Shown piece by piece: positions 1 through 10,900 of a stretch of DNA of 64,000 nucleotides; position 1 is the first letter of the stretch, and every line of letters begins with the position of its first letter. The stretch is from Tieghemiomyces parasiticus (Eukaryota; Kickxellomycota; Dimargaritomycetes; Dimargaritales; Dimargaritaceae). The notes under the pieces are model-generated. The model did not search any database and had not been told where the DNA came from. It worked only from the letters and a program-made list of their open reading frames with translations. Both the position numbers and the translations under genes were made by a program. The stretch is taken from the NCBI GenBank assembly GCA_027575765.1, contig JANBPT010000011.1:1-64000 (forward strand), given 5' to 3'.

Positions 1-1985
1 TTCTCCGACTGCTGGAGGTAGCTGGCCACCGTATGGTGTTCGATCGGCACTCCCTTGGGCCGACCGGTCGTACCTGAGGTGTAGATGATGTGGGAGAGGT
101 TGGCGGGAGAGACCTGCGGCAGGGGCGCCGGGGCCTGGTTGGTGGGGCTGGAGTACATCATGGCCCCAATATCATGGATTTGGACCCCTGGCAGCTCACC
201 GATACTGGTAACCAATGCTGCATCAGTCACGTTGGACAGAATGTGCCGCATGCCACAGTCTTCGACAATGAGGCGAAGCCGGTCTAAGGGCAAGTCGGCA
301 TCTAGCGGCACAAAGGCGCCGCCGGCCTGCAGGATTGCTACCATGCCCACTACCAGGGTGGGGTGGCGCCGAATGAGCAGACCAACTGGTTCTTCACGAT
401 GGACACCCTGGGAGATGAGGTGACCAGAGACCTGGGTGGCCCGGTCGAAAAGCTCCTGGTAGGTCCAGCCGATAAGGCCCGCGTCGGGGTCGTCGTATTC
501 TACGGCCTGGGTGTCAGGGGTACGCCGGACTTGTTGGGCGACCAGGTCATGCACACAGACGTCACAGTTGACCGCCGCAGTAGGTCGGGCGAGGTCATCA
601 GTCACCGCTTGAAGCTCACTAGGGGAAAGGAGCTGTAAGCTAGAGAGGGTTGCCACACCTCGGCTATCCCCTCGCAGGCAGTCCACCAGTTGTGCGAAGA
701 CGCTCCGAAGGTGCTGACCCAGGGCCTCGACGTAGGGCCCTGCAAAGGTGACACCGTCCCAGTTCAGAATGGCTGTAAGCTGACCGTGCTCAACTTGGGT
801 AATCACCGTCATGGCGTACTCGGTGGATTCGATGGCCCTGAAGTCGGTGAATGTCACGGCGTTGGTTTGGTTGTCAATGTCGGCGTCGGGGTAGTTCTCA
901 TAGACAAGCATCGTGTTGAACAAGTCAGTAACGGGGACGCTGCTGTCCACCCAGCGGTCGAGTTGAGCCAAATGAATGTGCTCTACGGTAACCAGCCGTT
1001 GGCTCTGCTCATTGATGCTCCGCAGGAAGTCACTGAGCAGCACATTTGCGTCGATTAGGATACGGAACGGAATGGTACTGATGAGACAGCCAAACATTCC
1101 CTCAACTCCGGGCAAGTCCAAGGCGCGACCCGACACGGTATTGCCAAACACCAGATCGGACTGACCCGTGTAGCGGTGGAGGAGGTAGGCCCAGGCGGCC
1201 TTGAGCAGGGTGTACACAGTCAGCCCACAGTCTTGAACCAGGGTCTGCAGGTAGGCCGCGTCATTGTGGATCACAATATGGTACTCGGTATTGGTGCAGG
1301 GAGATCGGGGTTCCTTGGGCAGATTCAGCGTCGTCGGTTGCTCGATACCTCTCAAGTAGTCTACCCAAACGGCCCGAGCCTCCGTATCATCCAAGTTCCC
1401 GATGTGCTCCACATAAGCGGAAAATTCTACCGCGGGAGATAAACTGGCCGACGGACCAGAGGAGAGGAAGTGGCGCAGTTCCTGCGTAAAGATGCCAAAC
1501 GACCACCCATCGATCAGCGCGTGGTGAATCGTCATGATCAAGCGAGTGCTATCCTGGGTGACCGGTGCAACGCAGTAGCGGAGTAGCGGTTGATCCGGGG
1601 TGAAGCCCAGGGCCTTGTCGCTACGTAGGTAGTCCTCCTCGTCCTGTACGCCAACCTCTGACCAGCATCCAACTGCTCGCCAGCCGAATCGAGGCCGCCG
1701 TGACACCACCTGGATGCCATTGCTCCGGGCGTTGCTGAAGGAGGTTAGGAAAACGGTGCGCAGGATGGAGTGGCGGGCAACGACTGCCTCGAGGGCGTGG
1801 AGGAGGACGTCGCTGTCGCTGACACCATTGATGGTCATGGCGAACTGGAGAAGGTATTCGGTGGGGTCCTTGGCGGTGGCCGTCCAGAGTCCCTGTTGCA
1901 TAGGCGTCATGGGGTACAAATTCTCCACCTCGGCGACGGTCAGTCCCAGGGTGGGGAGATCGACGACGATCTTGGCCATGTCACC
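1..1985 (-). other. NRPS C4 and the beginning of A4
   Basis: C4 starts with YPMTPMQQGLW, has HHALIDGWS (histidines near residues 3569-3570) and a normal C-lobe (YTGQSDLVFGNTVSGRALD). A4 starts near base 540 and reaches its SGTTGRPKG loop at about bases 50-80 before the window ends. C4 follows an E domain and so should take a D-configured donor. Confidence 0.9.
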
Positions 1986-4900
1986 CTGGCTGGCCTCGAG
2001 CAAAGGGAAATCTGACGGCACCCACAGACCAGCAAGATTCAGGGTCGCTATTTCAGCCAAATACTTGCGAACCTCGTCAGCCAGGGCCGCCACGGTAGCC
2101 GTTGGGACGACCTGCGAGCAGTAATTGACGGTCAGCTGCAGGCCGGTACCAGTTTGCCATCCGAGGACCTCCAGTACCTGGGGTCGCAGCTCCTCATCAC
2201 CACCGATGGGGATTAAAGGGAGGAGATCGTGGCGGACGACCCAGGGCGCCTTCCCATGGCAGGTGAGGGCACGGTCGTCGGTCGTCCGGCCAAGGAAGTT
2301 AAACACGACCTCCATAGGGCGGTAGGCGGCAGTCGCTTGAGAACTTGGATGGAGTAGTGCCTTTGGCCAGTCGATTTCTAGGCCGTGGTGCCGTAGACTC
2401 CGCAGGATGTGCTTGATTTGGCGGAGACGATCACTCAAACTAGCCGTCGAAGTATTGGTCACCGTGATGGGCAGGATAGTGGTAAACCAGCCCACCGTGC
2501 GACTCAGATCCATGCCCTCGTGCCAGGGGTGGCGGCCGTGGGATTCCGTATGCACCGTGGTCGTGGGAGTGTGGGTCACCACGGCCAACGCCCCACAGAG
2601 GGCGGCCAGGAGGAGCTCGTCGAGGCGGAATGAAGCCCCGGCGACCTGGATAAGTGCCTCGGTAACATCGGTTGGGATCTGAACGGTGTGGCTGATCTCA
2701 TTCCCAGCGGTGTTGGCCGGTAGTGCTGCCAGTGGACATAGCGAGAGTGACGACAGGCAGACCAACACGGGCTCTGGGTCCAAGTGGGCCACACTTCGTT
2801 CCCGACGCCACCGGTCGAGCTCCGAGGCCCAGTTGGCGAAGGGCAAGGAGGGTGGCAGGGGTGTCTGGCCGTCTAGCAGTGAAGTCAGGTCTTCCAGGAG
2901 GATGGACCAGGACACGAGGTCCACGACCAGGTGGTGTATGGTCAGGAAGAGCAGGGTTGGTGATGAACGATGGTCGTCTTCAGGAGCACCCAGGTGAACC
3001 AGTGCAGCGGCGACGTTGCGGCCCTGGTGAATGTCTATGGACTGCTGCACTTGGTAGCAGCATTGGGATAGCTCAGATTCGACACAGGTGACCTCGTGGA
3101 CCTGGCTGGACAGGGTGGAAAAGGGAGGCGGGATGATTTGGGACCATTGTCCAGTAGGGTCACGGCGGAACTGACTGCGCAGCACCGCGTGGTGATTGAC
3201 CACGCGGAGAAGGGCCATGCCGAGCGTGTCACGGGAGACGGGGCGAGTGAGCTCGAGCAAGAAGGACTGGTTGAAGTGGCTGAGGTTACGGAACTCCTGG
3301 GCAAAGAACCAGCGCTGGATCGAGGTCAAAGGGAACGAAACGCCGTAAGGAATGGGTGCCAACTCGGAAGTCGTGGACCGGACAAGGCGTTCCATTGCGG
3401 TCGCCGCCGTGGACAGAGGCTGGCTCTTAAGGAGCATGGGAACTGGGAGCCGGTAGCCTAACTGTCGACACCGCGCTGAGACCTGGATGGCCGAGATCGA
3501 ATCTCCCCCGAGCTTCAAGAACGGAAGGTGGCTGGCCACCGGGATTCGGGCCAAACCTAACGTATCGGCCACCGCGGCCCATAGAACTTGCGCCTTATCG
3601 GACTGAGCCAGCGCTTCTAGTTCGTGACCTCCAGTTGACAGGGATGTCAGTGCGTGGTCGGAGAAAAGTCTTGTCAGGGCTCGTTGGTCGACCTTGCCGT
3701 TGACAGTTACTGGGATGTGGTCGAGGCAGACGACGTGGCTGGGTACCATATAGGTTGGCAAAGCCTCACGGAGTGACGCTATGACCGACGTCTCGTTCAA
3801 CCTGCTCGGACATACAAAGGCAACCAGGCTACGCTCATTGACGAGGACATATGCTTCCGTTACCCCGTCCAGGCTGAGGAGGGCTCCGCGCACCTCGGCC
3901 AGTTCGATACGGAATCCGCGCAGCTTGACCTGGTCGTCACGGCGACCCAGACACTCTACCTCACCGTTAGGCAGCCAGCGACCAAGGTCACCGGTGCGGT
4001 AGATGGGGCCTGCGGAGAAAGGCAGGCTGATAAACTTGGTCGTGTTGAGATCAGCGCGGTTAACGTAGCCGGCGCCGACCCCTAGACCACCGACACAGAT
4101 CTCGCCGACCATGCCTACAGGCACGAGCTGGTCGTACCCGTCTACAATGTAGCATTCGCTACCAGCGATGGGCCGCCCAATGGTGAGGGGTCCACCTGGA
4201 TGAACAAGCCCGCTGTGGCTGCATACTGTTACTTCAGCAGGGCCGTACATATTCCACACTTCACATTGCGATACCCATATCGCGGCCACTTCAGCGGGCA
4301 GTGCTTCGCCAGCACAGCTGATCCGGGTGAGATTGGGATAGCGGTGAGGGTTGAGTGCTCCCAACACGGTGGGCGTCAGTAAGGCCGTCTCAACCGTTGC
4401 CAAAGCGGTCGGAATGTCACCGTCGCTGAAGACCACCGTAGACGAGTTGGATAATGGGGACAATGCCGTCAGTATAAACCCATCAAAGCCCACCGCCATC
4501 GCTTGAAGGAAGCGTGACCCGGATGCGGGGCTGACAACCGCCGCAGGTGCCAGTAGGAGGTTGGTCAGACTGGCGTGCCGGATCATTACGCCCTTGGGTT
4601 GCCCTGTTGTCCCCGAGGTAAAGATAATATAGGCCAGGTCTTCAGGCCGAAGGTTGTGGGGAAGAGGCTCCGGGTTGGAATAATCATTAGACCAAAGTAG
4701 GGTCAGCCCGGGTAGGGCCTCCGTCCAGCTCATGTCTGTGTCGGTCAGGTTCAGAACGTGGGTACACTGGGCAGTCTCAACCATGTAGCGCTGGCGCTCT
4801 TCGGGCAGGGTACGGTCGACAGAGACGTAGACGGCCCGGATTAGCCAGAGGGCCAACATGGCCATGACAGTGGCTGGACGGCTCTCTACGATTACTGCCA

Positions 4901-7900
4901 CCCGGTTCTGCACTCGGATGCCGCGGTGCTGAAGGGCCCGAGCCAGACTGTTAACTCGGGCGTCCATTTCTGCGTAGCTCACAGTCTCCAACTGGGATTC
5001 GAGGGCCACCGTGTGGGGACTACGCTGGACGCTGTCACGGACTAAGCTGATGACACTGGTGCTGGTATCAGAAGGGTCGTACTCGCTGGGACTCCGGCCA
5101 AACTTCTCCAGTAGGAGGTGCTTCTCCGCCGGACATACCAAAGGGACCGTGGTCAGAGGTGGGGAGCAGGTGAGGGCGACCTGACAGAAGTAGAGCAGGT
5201 TGGCCCCCAGGCGTTCGACGGTGGTCGAATCGAAAAGGTCCGGGTTGTACTGGAGGGTCATGCCGGGGCTGGGACCGAAGTGACTGATTCGGAAGATGAT
5301 ATCATGCCAGAGGGCAGGGTGGGCCTGGGCCTCAGTATCCCATTCAACAAGGTCGACTGCGACCCCCACGCGGACTGGATGCCAGAGCGGGTGGGCCGGC
5401 GCGCGGGGAAGTCCATCGTACGGGTCGTAGTCTGGGGTCAAGTGGTCCACGGAGCGCTGTAGCTGTTGCGTAAGGGCAGTGCTAAGGTCACCTAGACTGG
5501 ACGCACTTGTGGCACCTGGGACTTGCACCGGACAAGCCAGGTGACCTAGGGAAACAGTATACGTTTCTCTACGACATACGCTGTGGTTAAGTAGCATGTC
5601 AACCAGGACGTTGTCGGTACCACAGATCCTTCCGAGATAGGACCCCACAAGGGCCGTCCACAGCCCAAGCGGTGCGACAGGGTTCCCTTCAGTGGGACAG
5701 GATAATCCGCTGATAACCTCCTGGCCCAGGCTGAACCGAAGGTAGGCCGAGCTAAACGTGGGCACACGGGTGCGAGGACGGTCGAGCGGTAGTTTCAGAT
5801 CCGCAGAGGCTTCGGCCATTGTCTCCGTCCAGTAAGCACGGACCGAGCTATCTGATGGAAGGCGGCCGACGGTGGCTGTGTGTCCCATGGCGAGCGACGG
5901 GCTAACGTCAAACACCTGACCGGCATGTTTCGCTCTGAAGGCCAGCTGCAGCTCCTCGGTAAGGAGCTGAAATAACATCTCAGGTGCCAAGATCTGGTGC
6001 ATACGGACCACCAGACGGGGTGGTTCCGGCTGGTAGAGAACGGCCAACATATCCGTGCTGACCAGGACCTTCCTAGCTGCTTCGAGGCCATCCCTACGCA
6101 GGGATTGGGAACCGATGGTACCCTGGGTAGCTGAGGACAGATGCTTCGGAGAGAGTAGATGGGCTACAAGTCGACCTTCCTCCTTACGGACCACGTTGCG
6201 CAGCCAGTCCACTTGGCGTAGGAACTGGTCGAGGACCCACTGGACGTCCGAACGGGTGAGCTGGTGGGGAATGCTGAGCTTGGCTTGGTGGTAGAACTGA
6301 CCAGGGTCCTCCGAGAGTTGACAGGCGAGCCACACCTGGGCCTGGTAGGGCGTCGCCTTCATTGGGCGGATCAGCTCAGACTTGGGCTCGTTCGAGTTGC
6401 CTTCTGGCGCACGAATAGGCGATAGCGAAGGGCTGGAACGTTGGATCACCAGTGTCAAGGCGGCCAAATCATCGCAGGCCAGGACGTTCCGCGAGTTAAG
6501 GGTGATCCCGAAACGTTGGCTGATGCGGTACTCCAGCTGGAGGAACAGGACGGGTCTAGCCAGTACAGACACCCGAATATCCTCACCATGAGGAAGCCCA
6601 TCCCCGGTGCCTAGAAGCAGGTCGGTACAGGTCACGGCGAGCCACCTACCCACTGTGTCTAAAGACGGCCCCTGGCTCTCTGTGTCCGACACATGGAGGT
6701 ATGCCTCACCTAGCCGAGCAACCTCACCCTCACTGGCGCCGGACAGGTGCGGGTAAGCCTCAAGCGAGATGAAAACGACAGGTACAAGGTCGGCAGGGAG
6801 GTTTAAACTAGTCAGCAGAGGTCCGAATGACTCACAGGTAGTCTCGGGTGCTGAGACACGAGTCACGATGCGACCGTCGTGGATGCTGACGGAATAGGGC
6901 GCAGGTAGCCCTTGTTTGGCCAGGTAGTGGTCTAGGACAGTGAGAGGCAGCTGGACACCGACAGCTGTGATAAGCCGCCCGAGGCAGTTCTGGGTCGGAT
7001 CAGGAAGTGAATGGGAAACCTGGGTGATGGTGGTGTCCGCAGTCGCACTCGTGAGCGTGACTAGCACAGAGCTGACCTGCTGTACCAGTTCAGCGATGTT
7101 GGCCTCACTGCTAAACATGCGCGCGTAGAAACACTTGACGCCGACAGCATGCGGTCCGTCGACGAAATCTAGGGTGAGCGGGTACTCGGTAAACTCATGC
7201 AGCCGTACCAGCTCCAGGGTCATGTCCCCGGCCTGGTGCGAACCCTGGGGGAAGTTCTCGAAGCCACCGAGCACATGGAATAGAGTTGAGGCCGGGATGG
7301 GACTGCACCAGGCCTTGACCTTGGCAAGGCTGGTGTGCTCGAAGGGAATCATCTTGGTGGCGTCGGCCTGGAGCTGCTGAAGCCATTGGCCGATGGGTTG
7401 GTCCGTCAGGCGGAATCGCAACGGGACGGTGTTGAGGCAGGGACCGACGACAGTGTCAATATCCGCCACGTCTAGGTTACGACCTGACACCACAAAGCCA
7501 ATGACGAAGTCGTCCCGGTTAAGGTAGTGGGCCAAGACGAGGGCGTAGGCAGCCTTGAGGAGGGTCGAGAGGGTTACACCAAACTGCTGGGCGGTATTGT
7601 TTAAGCGTGACTTATCGACGTCGAGGGTACAGTGATACTCGGCAAAGCCATGCTCGCCCGTGAGCTCCGTACTAAGCATGGGTGCTGGCGTGGGCTGAAC
7701 ACCGCGCAAATACTCAGCCCAGAACGCACGCGCCTCGTCCTGGTCCTGGTTGGCCACCTGTTCGACCACGGTGTTAAATGAGGGTGAAGCCAGCTGGCCT
7801 GGCATGTCCGGAGAGGCGTACAGCTGGCCCAGGTCACGCAGCAGCAGCGGGATCGACCAGCCGTCGACCAGGGCGTGGTGGATGGCCAGGACCAGCAGGT

Positions 7901-10900
7901 ACTCGTTGGAACGCTCGGTGGGAAACACGTCAGCCCGGACCATGGGCCTGGTCATGTCGAAGCCCAGGGCACGGTTCGCGTTGAAAAAGTCGGTCAGGGA
8001 AGGAAGGGGTGCCTCAGCTAGACTCCAGGCCGGCGCTGCGCGGTGTAGAACAACCTGGGCAAGTCCGTTGCCACGCGGTGCGACGGTCGGAATGAAGACG
8101 GTGCGCAGGACGCTGTGGCGCTGTGTTAAGGCCGCCAAAGCTTGCTGGAGTTGGCTGAGGACTACTTCACCGGACAGGGTTATGGCGGCCTGGACCAAGT
8201 AGGCCGAGGGGTCCTGCAGCGTAGCAACTAGCAGACCGCCCTGCATGGGGGTACAGGGCAGGATAGCCTCTACGTCGGAGGCTGAAATGCCGCGTTCCTC
8301 TAAGTCGGCCAGAAGGGTGTCGAATTCCTGGGCGGTGAGCTGGAGTAGCGGCGCATCGAATCGAGTGAGAAGCGGCTGGACGGAAGCCGTTGGGGTGGCA
8401 GCCAGGTGCTCGAGGTCTTGGCGCCACAGGCGGATCAGCTCTTCTGCTAATTGGGTCCCATACACCCGCGGATTGTACTCCATGACCAGGCGCAGCCGGT
8501 CCTGGTTGACGAGGGGCATGGGGTTGATGTCGAAGATGACGTGTTCGTCGGGGGCAAAGTCGTGCAGGCCGAAGCGGTCATCCCACTCGATACTAACCGC
8601 ACCACTGTCTGAGCCACCCGCCTCCGCATTGCCGAACCGACCAAAGTAGTTGAACTGGACGTCGAGGCGCTCGGGGGTTTTGGCCAGGAGCTTGGCCCGC
8701 TCGGTCGGGTCCGCCCCCGGCATGTGGCGGAGTAGGCTGTAGGGGAAACCACGCACGGGGATCTGCTGCATCGCCTCCTTGGTGTGATGCAGGGTATCTA
8801 GGATCGAACTGCCCAGGGGTACGTCCAGGACCAAGGGGTACAGGGCGGTGAACCAGCCTACAGTGCGACTCACATCCATGGCGTCCGACCAGGGCTCCCG
8901 ACCGTGGCCCTCCATCACAAAGGAGACCTGGGTGGTACCCAACGCCTGGCAGTAGGCCCGGGCAAAGGTGGCCAGGAGCATGTCCCGTGGGGTGACACGC
9001 CATTGTGGCGCCAGTTGCAGCAGGAGCCGGGTGGTGAACTCCCGGTCGAATTCGTGGGATATGGATAGGCGGGCCGCGGTGCGCACTGGGTCAAGGACCT
9101 CTGAGGGAGGCAATAGTTGGCGGTTATTCACCGTCATGCTCTGCGCGGGCCAGGCATCGGCAGTGAGGGTCCGGGCGTAGTCGTCCAACTGGCTGCACCA
9201 GGTCTGGAAGGACAGGGTCTTGGGCGGCAGTTGACCTCCGGTGAGCAGGGTCTGCAGGTCCTCGATCAGGACGCGCCAGGAGACCAGGTCAACCAGGGCG
9301 TGGTGGATGGTCCAGAACAGACGGGCTGGCTCGGACTCCGCGCCAGTGTGAATCAGACAGGCTGCCACGACAGGGCCGTCTGTGAGGTGCAGGCTGGACT
9401 GGACCTTCAAAATGACGTCGGCATAGTCCACCTCGTTCACGGTGGCCTCGGTCACAGGGATATGGCTGGGGATGGCCTCGGTAGTTGGGATGTTCTGCAT
9501 CCAAGTACCCTCGTCATTTAGATGGAACCGAGCACGCAGGATGTCATGGTGGTTAGCCAGTTGGACTAGAGCGTGGCTAATCTGTCGGAGGGTAACCAAC
9601 GGATCCACACGCAGGGTGAAGGATTGGTTGAAGTGGTGAGGGTTGCGGAATGGCAGGCCATAGAACCAGTGCTGAATCGGGGTCAGGTCGACACAGCCCT
9701 GGACCTGGTGCTGATTTTCCTCGGAGGCGGCCGTGGCCAGCGGGGTCAGTCGGGCGGCCAAGGCGCGGAGCTGGCGGCATTCGTAGATGAGCGGCACGGT
9801 GGCCTTGTACCCGAGCTGCCGGGATTTGGATACGAGCAGGATGGCCGAGATGGAGTCGCCACCGATACGAAAGAAGTCGTCAGTTGCCCTAATATGGTCA
9901 CCAGGGAGCTGCAGGATCTGGGCCCAGGCTTCACGCAGACGCAGTTCTAAATCAGTGAGGCTTTGGGATTGAGTGGGGACGATCTCTAGGAGAGACTCAG
10001 TAGCGTTAGGTAAGGCCTTGCGGTCGACCTTACCGTTGGCGGTCAGCGAGAGGCGGGCTACAGGGACGACTTGATCGGGTACCATAAACCTGGCCAAGCG
10101 ACTACGGAGGTGGTCAAGCAAGGCCACGGTGTCCACTGACTGGGGTTCGACAAACAGGACCAGACAATTACTTTGAACAGAAGCCACGGCGAGCTGAACG
10201 GCGGGAAAACTGGAGGCGGCAGCCTCGACCTCCTCGAGTTCGATACGGAAGCCCCGGAGTTTGATCTGGTGGTCCATGCGACCCAACAGGTCGACGTGGC
10301 CATGGGACAGCCAACGGGCTCGGTCACCCGTCAAATACACGCGACCGGGGCCGAACGGATTAGCGATGAACTTCTGGACGGTGAGGTCCGACAGGTTGCA
10401 GTAACCACGGGCAACGCTTAAACCACCGATCAGAAGCTGGCCCGGGGCACCCACGGGCACTAGCCGCAGGTCTTTGTCCACAATATAGCATAAGTAGTTA
10501 ACACTGGGTGGACCGACCGAAATGTAGTTAGGAGCAGCGAGAACTAGGGTATTGGACGTCACCGTAGTTTCAGTGGGACCGTAGACGTTGGCCAACTTGC
10601 AGTGGCCACGCCATTTGGCATGAAGGTCAGCAGTGACGTGTTCGCCGGCCAAGACCAGAAACGCTAGCTGCGGATACTGACCAGGGTTCAAGCGGGTGGC
10701 AAACGACGGCGTGACGATAGCCGAGTGCACACTCTGAAGGTCAGCCAGTAAGTCGGCACCGGGAATGACCACTGTCCCACCTTGGCAAAGAGTCCTGAGG
10801 AGACTCCATAGGATACCGTCGAAGCCCAGTGAGAGGACTAGTAAGTCACGCTTGCCAGGTCCATAGTCATCTGCATAGGTCAGATCGGTAGCAAAATTAG

